Shown: piece after piece, positions 8,546 through 16,822 of the stretch
How positions within the stretch are numbered: the stretch's first letter is position 1
How the letters are laid out: each line of letters starts with the position of its first letter
Assembly: GCF_024626525.1 (NCBI RefSeq)
Contig: NZ_JANJGU010000023.1
Location: 1 to 36,769 of the forward strand
Origin: Lederbergia panacisoli
GTDB taxonomy: Bacteria > Bacillota > Bacilli > Bacillales > Bacillaceae_C
Reading direction: 5' to 3'
Length of the DNA stretch: 36,769 nucleotides
The notes under the pieces: model-generated
What the model was told of the DNA's origin: nothing
The model's input: the letters and a program-made list of their open reading frames with translations, nothing else
The model's database searches: none
Translations under genes and position numbers: made by a program

Positions 8546-8566
8546 ATACGTTAATGGAAGTAACCC

Positions 8567-8683
8567 TTAATAGAATCCTCCGCCGTATCCACCAACAAAT
8601 GATGCACCAATGATAATTAAAAGAATAAACAACACGACAACTAATGCGAAACCTCCGTAACCTGCTCCAAAGCCTCCACTCAT
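8567..8683 (-). CDS. YjcZ-family sporulation protein (38 aa)
   Basis: A 38-aa peptide: glycine-rich head MSGGFGAGYGGFA, one hydrophobic helix LVVVLFILLIIIGASFV, and the tail GGYGGGFY. This is the classic pattern of YjcZ/YrzI-type small sporulation proteins, which occur in several copies in Bacillaceae. The ATG at 8683 has a perfect AAGGAGGTG site upstream. A sigma-K-type promoter lies at 8715-8743, which points to late expression in the mother cell. Location in the coat or spore membrane is inference. Confidence 0.92.
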   Translation of the reverse strand: MSGGFGAGYGGFALVVVLFILLIIIGASFVGGYGGGFY

Positions 8684-8714
8684 TTAAAAGGCACCTCCTT
8701 TAATCTGGATACCA

Positions 8715-8743
8715 TATTCTATGTGTCGATTGTCTCTATGTGT
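8715..8743 (-). promoter_or_regulatory. Sigma-K-like promoter for the YjcZ gene
   Basis: On the minus strand, AC (8740-8741) is followed by exactly 16 bp and then CATAGAATA (8715-8723). This fits the sigma-K consensus AC-N16/17-CATAnnnTA with no mismatch. The predicted RNA start would be about 25 bp before the ATG and would leave the AAGGAGG site in the leader. Confidence 0.6.
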
Positions 8744-8852
8744 TAAATGAACTATCGTAAAAAGCCCATTTTTATCGTACAAGTTGAAAATAGGAAGTTA
8801 TAACCATTATTTTTCCCCTGCATACTCTGGAATGAGTAAGGAGGGAAGGAAA

Positions 8853-9716
8853 ATGAAGAATAGATCATTTCTTTTTTTTACAACCATTTTTATCATCTTA
8901 TTAATTCCTATCATCCTATTTTTTTCAAACGATCGTGATCAACATAAATCTGGGAATAAAAGTGGACAAGAAAAGCAACATGAAAAGGAAGATAAAAAGG
9001 AAGATAAAAAGGAAGATGATAAAAAAGAAAAGAAGGAAAAGAAGGAAAAGGATAATGGAATTGGTCCCGATGATATTATTTGGGGCATCGATTCTGCAAG
9101 CCTTACGACTAAGGAGTTATATGCCTGTGTGAAGGAGCAATTCGGTACACCAAAAGTTTGGGGAAGATATTTAGGAGATATCGAGGATGTTTCCTTTGGA
9201 CTGACCTCTGATGAAGTAGAATATCTTCATTCAAATAAAATTAAAATTCTCATTATCTATAATCATATCACGGAAGCAAAAGGCTATGAAAATGGTAAAT
9301 CACATGCGGAAAAAGCGATCTCGATGGCAAAGGAACTTAAAGTTCCGAAAGGAAAAGCGATTTTTGCAGATATTGAGCCATCATTTCCTGTTGATGCAAA
9401 ATTTATTGAAGGCTGGTTTGATGAAATGAGCAAATCGTCTTATATTCCCGCAATCTATGGTGTCTTTTCCCAAGAACAAGCATTGTTTTCGGAATATAAC
9501 AAAGCCGCCAATAATCAAAAAGACTTAAAGAAAAAAATGATACTTTGGACAGCGCACCCCCAAAAAGGAATTACATCTGAAAAAAAAGCACCTAAATACC
9601 AACCCGAAGGCCCTAAAGACTCAAACCTACTTGGCTGGCAGTACGGAATAGATGCCAAAAACTGCAACATAGACACCGATTTATTTAAAGGAAAACTAAT
9701 TGAATACGTATGGTAA
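8853..9716 (+). CDS. DUF1906 glycosidase-like extracytoplasmic protein
   Basis: A 287-aa protein with an N-terminal membrane anchor or uncleaved signal (residues 3-24). A lysine/glutamate linker at about 30-70 is built from repeated KEDK/KEKK units. A domain of the Rv2525c-like glycoside hydrolase-like family (DUF1906) starts at WGIDSASLTT. Domain landmarks are FGTPKVWGRYLGD, IKILIIYNHITE, AIFADIEPSFP with probable active-site acids, IPAIYGVF, and LGWQYGID. The family resembles GH25 barrels and may act on cell wall or spore polymers. I used the ATG at 8853 because AAGGAGGG lies just upstream; an earlier in-frame start has no such site. A CATACTCT box at 8821-8828 could be a sporulation -10. 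Confidence 0.85.
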   Translation: MKNRSFLFFTTIFIILLIPIILFFSNDRDQHKSGNKSGQEKQHEKEDKKEDKKEDDKKEKKEKKEKDNGIGPDDIIWGIDSASLTTKELYACVKEQFGTPKVWGRYLGDIEDVSFGLTSDEVEYLHSNKIKILIIYNHITEAKGYENGKSHAEKAISMAKELKVPKGKAIFADIEPSFPVDAKFIEGWFDEMSKSSYIPAIYGVFSQEQALFSEYNKAANNQKDLKKKMILWTAHPQKGITSEKKAPKYQPEGPKDSNLLGWQYGIDAKNCNIDTDLFKGKLIEYVW

Positions 9717-9718
9717 AG

Positions 9719-9808
9719 AATTGTTCGAGTGCCAGGCACCCAAACAATTCTGAATTGTTCGAGTGCCAGGCACCCAAACAATTCTGAATTGTTTGGGTGC
9801 CTGGCACT
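9719..9808. repeat. REP-like palindromic repeat cluster 1 (three copies)
   Basis: Two 31-bp copies stand in direct orientation 34 bp apart (9719-9749 and 9753-9783). A third partial copy is inverted (9787-9808). Each is an imperfect palindrome: AATTGTT, then GTGCCAGGCAC, then AACAATT. The cluster begins two bases after the stop of the DUF1906 gene. The same element occurs at 22913-22988 and 26274-26315. Confidence 0.85.
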
Positions 9809-9997
9809 GAAAAATGATTATATTTACCCTATTTTTTGATTTGGAGAAAGTTATTTTACATTATTTGGAACTAGAAAGCGAGATTACCCAATTTGCATGA
9901 AGTTAAACCATTACGATAGACCTTAATTAACCTGTCTCTTTTTAACCTCATTAGGAAATAAATACTAGGTGCAAATTTTTGTGATTTTTGGGCTAAA
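9809..9997. other. AT-rich intergenic stretch, nothing recognised
   Basis: About 190 bp of AT-rich DNA between the repeat cluster and the promoter of the Tad operon. I see no open frame with a ribosome binding site, no strong hairpin and no known RNA motif here. Confidence 0.5.
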
Positions 9998-10026
9998 TTG
10001 ACCGATTTGTGAACACGTGATATTAG
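9998..10026 (+). promoter_or_regulatory. Sigma-A-like promoter of the Tad/Flp operon
   Basis: TTGACC (9998-10003), a 17-bp spacer, then TATTAG (10021-10026). The RNA would start near 10033, downstream of the first possible ATG at 10030. This supports the gene start at 10078, which has an AAGGAG site. Confidence 0.45.
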
Positions 10027-10077
10027 TTAATGAAGGGTGAAAAGTCATACATATCTAAAGTGAATAAGGAGTATTTT

Positions 10078-10809
10078 ATGTTGTTACTTGTTGATGAAGT
10101 TTTAAGTCTTAATGAGGAAGATGAAACGATTAAGCAAGCATCGCTAAAAGGAAAGTATACTCATCTTCAAGACGCGATTCGGTTTATAAACCCGGGAATC
10201 TCTCCCAAGAAGCTCATCTTTAAAAAAACTACTATGGATGAGGAGCTGGATTATTTTACGAACCAATTTAAAGATCATGATAAAATCATTTATTTTTATG
10301 ATGAAAGGTTTGGGTCCAGCGGAATGTTGGACAGGCTTCAAAATTGGCTGATGCCAAATAAGGTTCTATGGCCAATTCCGATACGGGGCAGCAAAGCCGA
10401 GTATTTATTTTTTAAAAATGAAATTCTCAATAAAATACATAATGGTGCAAATTACAACGATGTGATGAATCATATTCAGAATATGAAATCTAAAATATCA
10501 AGCTGGGTTATCTCGCCAAGTCCAATGAAAGTCATTCGAGCGGATAAATATAGTGTGATTTATAAGGAGAGTAAAAAGAGTATTTTTCTGCTTACAGAAA
10601 TACTTCCGAATAGAAGAATCAAGACACATCAATCGGGAGATTTAGATGGCTTATGGAAATTCCTTGTTGAGAAAAAGGATGCGAAAGAAATTTGGGCAGT
10701 CGGCAAGGGAATTGAAAAAGAACTGCCTAACGCAAAAAAACAAATTCAAACGAATGCTACATCGTTACCTGTAGGGATACCTTATATTCAAGCAGTAACT
10801 ATTATTTAG
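10078..10809 (+). CDS. Hypothetical protein, first gene of the Tad operon (243 aa)
   Basis: Not recognised. I start at the ATG at 10078, with AAGGAG seven bases upstream; an ATG at 10030 lacks a site and falls before the predicted RNA start. The 243-aa product has no signal peptide or membrane helix and is predicted cytosolic, with alternating strands and helices (DHDKIIYFYDERFG, AKEIWAVGKGIEKEL). It does not show Walker motifs or a known DNA-binding domain. It lies 35 bp before cpaB in the same direction and begins the apparent operon, so a regulatory or accessory role in pilus production is an inference from position only. Confidence 0.75.
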   Translation: MLLLVDEVLSLNEEDETIKQASLKGKYTHLQDAIRFINPGISPKKLIFKKTTMDEELDYFTNQFKDHDKIIYFYDERFGSSGMLDRLQNWLMPNKVLWPIPIRGSKAEYLFFKNEILNKIHNGANYNDVMNHIQNMKSKISSWVISPSPMKVIRADKYSVIYKESKKSIFLLTEILPNRRIKTHQSGDLDGLWKFLVEKKDAKEIWAVGKGIEKELPNAKKQIQTNATSLPVGIPYIQAVTII

Positions 10810-10844
10810 AATAACAATCTTGTATGGATTGATGGAGGAACGCA

Positions 10845-11678
10845 ATGATTAGTGCGAAAAGAAAAGCTTTTATCTTTTTAACGATTGCTTTTTTATTGGC
10901 AATCATGACGGGTTGGTTTATCAATAGTCAAGTTTCCGAAGCGAAAGAACTGATGGGGCAATCGGTGAAAGTAGCAGTAGCGAAGAACGATGTATCGGCC
11001 TATACAGAAATTACCCCGGAAATGATTGATTGGTTAAGCATTCCAAAATCGAGTGCAGTCTCTTCATTCTTGACGAGTGAAAAAGAAATGGAAGACCATC
11101 TTTTTATCGTAAACATGAAAAAAGGTGATCTGATTACAAGGAATTTAATTCGATCGCGGGTGGATATTCCGGAAGGATACCGAATTGTTTGGTTGAATCC
11201 TACAGAAAATGTCATTATGGACCAGGAAATATTTGTTGGTGATAAAGTCGACATTATCTCGTCGTTTAAATCGGATAATGAAGGAAGAATAGAAACAAAA
11301 CGAATCATGAACAATATCGATGTCATTCAAAGTGAATCGATTCAGTTGGAGGATAAAAATAATACCGGAATGGCCATTAAAGTTTCTTTAACAATTCAGC
11401 AGGCGGAGCAGCTGATCCATATGCAAAATACAGCCGACCAAATTCGTGTGCTAAGAGTTAATCAACTTGAAACAGATTATAGTCAACTAGATTCCGAGAA
11501 CAATAATGAGGAAGTTCCCGCACAGGAAGAACCAGTTAATCAAGAGGTAAAGGGAAATACAGAAGTAAACGAAAATCCACCTGAAAAACCAGCTAGTAAA
11601 GAAAAAGAAAGTCCAGCTAAAAAGCCAGAAAAGGAAGAAAAGAAAGAAAAGAAACAGGAAAAGGGAGACAAAAAATAA
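10845..11678 (+). CDS. cpaB: CpaB/RcpC-like Flp pilus assembly protein (SAF domain)
   Basis: A 277-aa inner component of the Tad pilus machine. An N-terminal membrane helix (about residues 7-26) is followed by an SAF domain (VKVAVAKNDVSAYTEITPEMI, with a typical KGDLITRNLI turn) and the RcpC/CpaB region (IVWLNPTENVIMDQEIFVGDKVDI). The last 60 residues are a charged, disordered tail rich in Glu, Lys and Pro. In Gram-negatives CpaB works with the secretin. No secretin is present here, so in this monoderm it probably sits in the membrane and extends into the wall zone. GGAGG precedes the ATG at 10845. The next gene starts 37 bp downstream. Confidence 0.88.
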   Translation: MISAKRKAFIFLTIAFLLAIMTGWFINSQVSEAKELMGQSVKVAVAKNDVSAYTEITPEMIDWLSIPKSSAVSSFLTSEKEMEDHLFIVNMKKGDLITRNLIRSRVDIPEGYRIVWLNPTENVIMDQEIFVGDKVDIISSFKSDNEGRIETKRIMNNIDVIQSESIQLEDKNNTGMAIKVSLTIQQAEQLIHMQNTADQIRVLRVNQLETDYSQLDSENNNEEVPAQEEPVNQEVKGNTEVNENPPEKPASKEKESPAKKPEKEEKKEKKQEKGDKK

Positions 11679-11715
11679 TTTAATGCAGGGAATCAGTGCG
11701 AAAAGAGGGTTTCAC

Positions 11716-12843
11716 ATGAGAAGTACTAATGCCATGGTCGTCACAGAAGACGAGTCATTATTAACGGATATAAAAAGGATTTTATATAATTTTGAAGTCA
11801 TGGAAACTAACGTATGGGAAGGTCCTTATGTACAAGATGACAACATTCAATATTTTTTAATCGACGAATTGATGTTGGATGCTGTTGTTCCCGCTCATAT
11901 TCCGATGTCAAGTGTTTTAATCGGTCTTGTTAGGGATCGTTCTTTTGAAAATGCTAGAAAATGGATGAAGCTTGGAGCGAAAGAGTTGGTGATCATTCCT
12001 AATGAATTAGAAAAGTTAGTTTCAGTTTTACAGAAGCCGTTCCCCAACTTTGCAGGCAGCCGTTCTGCGAGTGATTATTACGCTTATGAAGGTTCTGGTG
12101 ACGTTAGGGCTTTTTACAGTGCAAAAGGTGGGACTGGAAAAACATTAATTGCCGCAATGGTCGCGCAAAACTTACAAATGCAATGTGATCAACGCGTCAT
12201 TTTGATTGATTTTAATGTGCAATTTGGCGGTGTTGAGGTCGTGTTTGGCATTGAGCCGGAAAGATCTTATATGGATTTACTCCCAGTCATAAACGAGCTT
12301 TCGATTAACCATATACAAAATGTTGCAGTTAGGGAAGAAAATACAGGAATTCATGTTTTATTGAGTCCTGCCAATCCTGAACAAAATGAAACAGCGACAG
12401 ATGAAATGATTACTAGAATCATAAGGACGTGTAGAAATCATTTTGATCAAGTCATATTAGATTTGCCGTCTACTTTTAATTCAACAACCTTTACCGCCCT
12501 AAATGAGGCCACACATATTTACTACATACTGAATCCGGATAGTTTATCGGTTCGCGGGTTAAAACATACAATCAATCATTTTCATCGCTATCAAATCGGT
12601 AATAAAAACAATGTATCGGTCATCATCAACCGCAATAACCATAAAGCTGAGTTGACGGAAAAAAATATCGGTACTTTAATCGATTTGCCGATTATAGGCA
12701 GTATTCGCGCTGATTTTTACGGAATCCAGCCTTTTATCAATATGGGTAGACCTTTTTATCATAAAAAACACGATAAAGGTGTATCGAAAACTGCACAAGA
12801 CGTGAGGAAAATGGTTAAAAAGTTGGTTGTAAAAGGAGTGTGA
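11716..12843 (+). CDS. CpaE/TadZ-like ATPase of the pilus locus
   Basis: A MinD/ParA-type ATPase that places or organises the Tad machine at the membrane. Residues 1-125 form a receiver-like domain without an obvious full phosphorylation pocket. The ATPase domain starts with the deviant Walker A motif KGGTGKT (about 137-143), followed by VILIDFNVQFGG and the Walker B-like QVILDLPS. I chose the ATG at 11716 because GAGGG lies eight bases upstream; the earlier ATG at 11683 has no site. The product is 375 aa. Only 7 bp separate it from tadA. Confidence 0.88.
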   Translation: MRSTNAMVVTEDESLLTDIKRILYNFEVMETNVWEGPYVQDDNIQYFLIDELMLDAVVPAHIPMSSVLIGLVRDRSFENARKWMKLGAKELVIIPNELEKLVSVLQKPFPNFAGSRSASDYYAYEGSGDVRAFYSAKGGTGKTLIAAMVAQNLQMQCDQRVILIDFNVQFGGVEVVFGIEPERSYMDLLPVINELSINHIQNVAVREENTGIHVLLSPANPEQNETATDEMITRIIRTCRNHFDQVILDLPSTFNSTTFTALNEATHIYYILNPDSLSVRGLKHTINHFHRYQIGNKNNVSVIINRNNHKAELTEKNIGTLIDLPIIGSIRADFYGIQPFINMGRPFYHKKHDKGVSKTAQDVRKMVKKLVVKGV

Positions 12844-12850
12844 CCTAACA

Positions 12851-14182
12851 ATGCAATGGTTCGAAAAAGTTAAAGACTATCCTTTACATTCACAAGATGA
12901 ATGGAATGTGATGGACATGGAGCTAGAAAGACGGGCAAGACATTATAAAAACCGTTTAATAAAAGAATCGGACCTAGAAACAATCACCACTCTTCCACCA
13001 AAAGAAATGCGGCAAACAATCGAAAGATTAGTATATCGAATGATTGAAGAAGAAAGGGCCATTATACCGCGGCAGGAAATGGAAGCCCTCGTAAAGCAGA
13101 TCATTAATGAGTCTGTTGGATATGGTCCGCTAGAGGCTTTACTTAAAGAAGACCGTATTACAGAAATTATGGTGAATGGTCCGAGGGAAATTTATATCGA
13201 GCAGGAAGGAAAATTAATAAAGACCGATGTAAGGTTCAAAGACGACCAGCATATTCGCCATATTATCGACCGAATTATTGCTCCGATCGGCCGGAGAATT
13301 GATGAAAGCTCTCCAATGGTTGATGCTCGTTTGCATGATGGAAGTAGGGTGAATGCGGTCATTCCTCCAATTAGTTTAAATGGACCTGTCCTATCGATAC
13401 GTAAGTTTAATAAAAATCCTTTTTCTCATAGTGATTTAATTAATTTTGGAACTTTTACAGAAGAGATAAGTGAATTTCTGCAAGCTGCCGTACAGGCAAA
13501 ATGTAATATCTTGGTCTCCGGAGGGACGGGCAGTGGGAAGACAACGCTGTTAAATGTTTTATCCAGTTCGATTCCTTACGGTGAACGCGTCGTCATTATT
13601 GAGGATATGGCTGAACTTAAATTTGAACACGATAATTTAGTGCGGATGGAGGCTCGCCCTAACAATATGGAAGGGAAGGGGGAAATTAACATTCGCATGC
13701 TTGTAAGGAATGCCCTAAGGATGCGTCCAGACAGAATTATCGTTGGGGAGGTTAGGGGATCTGAAGCGATTGATATGCTTCAAGCGATGAACACAGGACA
13801 TGAGGGGTCGCTCACGACGGTCCATGCCAATTCTCCAAAAGACGCACTAGGACGCCTTGAAGCGATGGTTATCATGTCAGGGCTATCCCTAACAGTTGAT
13901 GTTGTCCGTCAATATTTTGTCGGTGCACTTGATTTAATTGTCCAAAGTGAACGATTGCCGGATGGAAAAAGAAAGCTTGTCAGTATTGCTGAAATCATAG
14001 AGAAAAATGGTGCGATTGAAGTGAATGACATATTTAAGTTCGAACGACATGGTGTTGACGACAATGGAAGAATTTTAGGTTCATTTGTTTCAACAGGGTA
14101 TGTGCCGCAAGTATATTCCCGAATGAAATCGCGCGGGATTGAGATTCCAATGACACTTTTTAAGGAAGGGGTGTTGTTGTGA
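12851..14182 (+). CDS. tadA: TadA/CpaF secretion ATPase
   Basis: Hexameric motor ATPase that powers Flp pilus assembly. The 443-aa protein has the GspE/CpaF layout. An N-terminal helical region is followed by YGPLEALLKEDRITEIMVNG (about 91-110), Walker A GGTGSGKTT (224-232), the Asp box with VVIIEDMAEL, Walker B RIIVGEVRG (295-303), and the His box TGHEGSLTTVHAN (315-327). All key residues are present, so it should be active. It overlaps tadB by 4 bp (GTGA), which indicates translational coupling. Confidence 0.95.
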   Translation: MQWFEKVKDYPLHSQDEWNVMDMELERRARHYKNRLIKESDLETITTLPPKEMRQTIERLVYRMIEEERAIIPRQEMEALVKQIINESVGYGPLEALLKEDRITEIMVNGPREIYIEQEGKLIKTDVRFKDDQHIRHIIDRIIAPIGRRIDESSPMVDARLHDGSRVNAVIPPISLNGPVLSIRKFNKNPFSHSDLINFGTFTEEISEFLQAAVQAKCNILVSGGTGSGKTTLLNVLSSSIPYGERVVIIEDMAELKFEHDNLVRMEARPNNMEGKGEINIRMLVRNALRMRPDRIIVGEVRGSEAIDMLQAMNTGHEGSLTTVHANSPKDALGRLEAMVIMSGLSLTVDVVRQYFVGALDLIVQSERLPDGKRKLVSIAEIIEKNGAIEVNDIFKFERHGVDDNGRILGSFVSTGYVPQVYSRMKSRGIEIPMTLFKEGVLL

Positions 14183-15111
14183 ATGCGATTGTATTAACGG
14201 GAAGTGCTACTTTCTTTTCGCTTTTCATCTCAATTTACTATTTTTTAAACTATAAAAATGCGAATAAAACGAATAAGAAAATCGAGAAATGGTTTGATAC
14301 CGAGTTAAATCAAGAAAGAAAAAGCTCGATTATTTTAATTGGTGATAAATATGACCGATCGGAATTAGCGGAAGATTTAAAAAAGAAGTTGGTCCAGGCA
14401 GATATTCTATTAAAACCATCTGAATATGCAGGCATATGCATTCTTCTCTTTGGAGCGTTTCTGTTTGCGGGGCACTTTTTATTCAAACTCATTTTTATCA
14501 TTAATATCACATTAGCATACTTGATCATTTGGTTTGGCTCCAAGCTTTTCCTAAAGTCAAGGCAAAATCAATTGACGGAAAAGTTGAATCGGCAATTGCC
14601 GGAAGTTTGTCGCATGATGAGCAATACGATGAAAGCTGGACTAACGATACCCCAAGGGATTGAAATGGTTGGGGAGGAATTAAAGGCGCCGATTGGACCG
14701 GAGTTTAAAGGGATGGTTCAGCAGCTTCGGTTAGGGACAAATTTTGAAGATGTTATGAATCAGCTCAGGGAAAGATTTGCGAGCAAAGAATTAAACATCT
14801 TTGTCAGTACAATTGTCATCCAGCATCGGGTTGGCGGTAATTTGGCTGAAGTGTTAAGCATTATGGCAGATACGCTCGAGGAAAGGGCTAGGGTAAATAA
14901 GGAAGTCGACACCGTAACGGCAGAAGCTAGGTTCATCGCCCTCATTCTTCCAATCATGCCCTTAATGATGGCATTGATGATGAATTTATTCATTGAAGGA
15001 TTCTTAAATCCACTTTTTACAAAATGGGGACTTGTTTTATTAACAATTTTTATTGGGATGCAGCTTCTCGCATTCCTTGTCATTCGAAAAATAACAACGA
15101 TAAGGGTGTAG
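14179..15111 (+). CDS. tadB: TadB-like pilus platform protein
   Basis: Integral membrane platform protein of the T2SSF (GspF) family that couples the TadA motor to pilin insertion. The 310-aa protein has an N-terminal helix (about 4-24), a central helix pair (about 83-122), the cytosolic T2SSF core (CRMMSNTMKAGLTIPQGIEM, then IQHRVGGNLAEVLSIMADTL), and two C-terminal helices. The GTG start at 14179 overlaps the TGA of tadA. It is followed 4 bp later by the second platform gene, the usual TadB-TadC order. Confidence 0.92.
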   Translation: MNAIVLTGSATFFSLFISIYYFLNYKNANKTNKKIEKWFDTELNQERKSSIILIGDKYDRSELAEDLKKKLVQADILLKPSEYAGICILLFGAFLFAGHFLFKLIFIINITLAYLIIWFGSKLFLKSRQNQLTEKLNRQLPEVCRMMSNTMKAGLTIPQGIEMVGEELKAPIGPEFKGMVQQLRLGTNFEDVMNQLRERFASKELNIFVSTIVIQHRVGGNLAEVLSIMADTLEERARVNKEVDTVTAEARFIALILPIMPLMMALMMNLFIEGFLNPLFTKWGLVLLTIFIGMQLLAFLVIRKITTIRV

Positions 15112-15115
15112 TTCT

Positions 15116-16051
15116 ATGAGTCCTTATTTTGAAGTACTTGTCCAAGTGTTAACGATTATTATTTTAATATTTATTTTTATTGGTTTTATCTTTATATGGC
15201 TTTATATTGCGAAAAAAGAAAAATTGCTCGTTCATTTGCAGAAATCGAAATTGATGAAAAGTCGTAGAAAATTAGCTGAATTCATTTGGAAACCACTTAT
15301 TAAAGCAGCGGAATATGTAGGGCCAACAGCTGAAAAGTACAAATTAATGTTCGATTTTGAAAAAGATGAACAAATGCTTGTCAGGGCCGGAAACCCAATG
15401 GGGTTAACGCAACAAGGCCTCCATGGATTAAGATTTGTGCTCGGAATGGGGTTGCTGTCTTTCTCTATTATCTATTCATTTTTAGGCATGCCATTTGCGC
15501 TTTTTTCATTGCTGATTTTACCGATTATCGGGTTTGCATTTCCGTCGCTTTGGATTATGTATTTGGCAAAGGAAAGACAAGAAATAATAAGTACAATGAT
15601 GCCAGATTTTCTCGATACCGTAAGCATCACATTACAAGCGGGCGTATCATTGGATGCCGCATTACGCCAAGTGACAAACCAAATGGAAGGGCCGCTGAGC
15701 GAGGAATTCCAGCGATTTAATAGAGAAATAGATTTAGGAGTTCCAAGACGCCAAGCCTTCCAGCACATACTGGACCGCAACACATCAAAAGAATTGGAGA
15801 TGCTTGTAAATTCATTAGTGCAAGGTTCAGATCTCGGTGTTCCCGTCTCTACGACTTTCCGCGTCCAAGCAGAAAATTTACGAGCCATGCGAGGATACCG
15901 AGCAAAGGAAAAAGCGGCTAAAGCAAGTCCGCAAGTAACACTAGTCACTACTTTCCTAGTGGCGCCAGCCGTGTTCCTACTGATCATCGGCCTGCTCTTT
16001 TTGAACATGCTATACAATCCGGAAGCGTTCGGACTGGATGTGTGGTTTTAA
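15116..16051 (+). CDS. tadC: TadC-like pilus platform protein
   Basis: Second T2SSF-family platform subunit, 311 aa. A membrane helix at about residues 8-32 is followed by a pair near 105-150. The cytosolic core has TMMPDFLDTVSITLQAGVSL and LVQGSDLGVPVSTTFRVQAE, and a last helix spans about 275-300. The core closely parallels that of TadB, as expected for this pair. The gene is complete and ends with TAA at 16049-16051. A ~700-bp repeat array begins 9 bp later, which separates this assembly module from the pilin genes. Confidence 0.92.
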   Translation: MSPYFEVLVQVLTIIILIFIFIGFIFIWLYIAKKEKLLVHLQKSKLMKSRRKLAEFIWKPLIKAAEYVGPTAEKYKLMFDFEKDEQMLVRAGNPMGLTQQGLHGLRFVLGMGLLSFSIIYSFLGMPFALFSLLILPIIGFAFPSLWIMYLAKERQEIISTMMPDFLDTVSITLQAGVSLDAALRQVTNQMEGPLSEEFQRFNREIDLGVPRRQAFQHILDRNTSKELEMLVNSLVQGSDLGVPVSTTFRVQAENLRAMRGYRAKEKAAKASPQVTLVTTFLVAPAVFLLIIGLLFLNMLYNPEAFGLDVWF

Positions 16052-16060
16052 GCCTTATAG

Positions 16061-16757
16061 GTTCTATTCCTGTTCGAGAGTTTTTTTATACCTGTTCGGG
16101 CGAGTTCTATTCCCGTTCGAGAGAGTTCCATTCCCTTACGGAGGGGTCCAATTCCCTTTCGAGGTTTCTATTCTCGTTCGGCTAGTTCTATTCTCGTTCG
16201 AGAGAGTTCCATTCCCGTTCAGGGAGGTTCCATTCTCGTTCGAAGGGGTCCAATTCCCTTTAGAGGTTTCTATTCTCGTTCGGGCGAGTTCTATTCCCGT
16301 TCGAGAGAGTTCCATTCCCGTTCGGAGGGTTCCAATTCCCTTTCGAGAGTGCTATTCTCGTTCGGGCGAGTTCTATTCCCGTTCGAGGAGGTTCTATTCT
16401 CGTTCGGAGGGTTCCAATTCCCTTTCGAGAGTTCTATTCTCGTTCGGACGAGCTCTATTCCCGTTCGAGGGGGTTCCATTCCCGTTCGGAGGGTTCCAAT
16501 TCCTTTTTGAGGTTTCTATTCTCGTTCGGGCGAGCTCTATTCCCGTTCGAGAGAGTTCCATTCCCGTTCGGAGGTGTCCAATTCCTTTTCGAGGTTTCTA
16601 TTCCCGTTCGGAGGGTTCCAATTCCTTTTTGAGGTTTCTATTCTCGTTCGGGCGAGCTCTATTCCCGTTCGAGGGGGTTCAATTCCCGTTCAGGGAGGTT
16701 CTATTCTCGTTCGTAGGGTTCCAATTCCCGTACAGCTAGACTCCATTCCTGTTCCAG
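16061..16757. repeat. Nested tandem repeat array (19-21 bp monomers, 82-bp higher-order unit)
   Basis: About 34 degenerate monomers, nearly all with the core ATTC(C/T)CGTTCG or ATTCCCTTTCG. Four monomer types of 21, 21, 19 and 21 bp repeat in a fixed order, giving an 82-bp unit. Exact 82-bp steps are seen from 16288 to 16370 to 16452 to 16534, then a 122-bp step (one extra B-C pair) to 16656. Earlier steps of 81 and 103 bp run from 16104 to 16185 to 16288. The stretch is almost stop-free in several frames, but 82 is not a multiple of three and there is no start with a binding site, so I do not call it coding. It lies between tadC and flp. Confidence 0.93.
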
Positions 16758-16822
16758 AAGTATCTTCAGTAATCATTAAATTTCGGCGAATCAATTTTAA
16801 AATATTTTTAGGAGGAATCATC

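Noticed and set aside
15472-16017. Minus-strand open frame of 181 aa inside tadC
   Set aside because: It is the antisense of a conserved T2SSF domain gene and has no ribosome binding site.
16038-16739. Long open reading frame (234 codons) through the tandem repeat, and a shorter one on the other strand
   Set aside because: The 82-bp unit shifts frame every period, there is no ribosome binding site at either start, and the translations are simple low-complexity strings. The open frames follow from the lack of stop triplets in the repeat.
16061-16757. CRISPR array
   Set aside because: Monomers are contiguous and degenerate with no unique spacers, and no cas genes are nearby.
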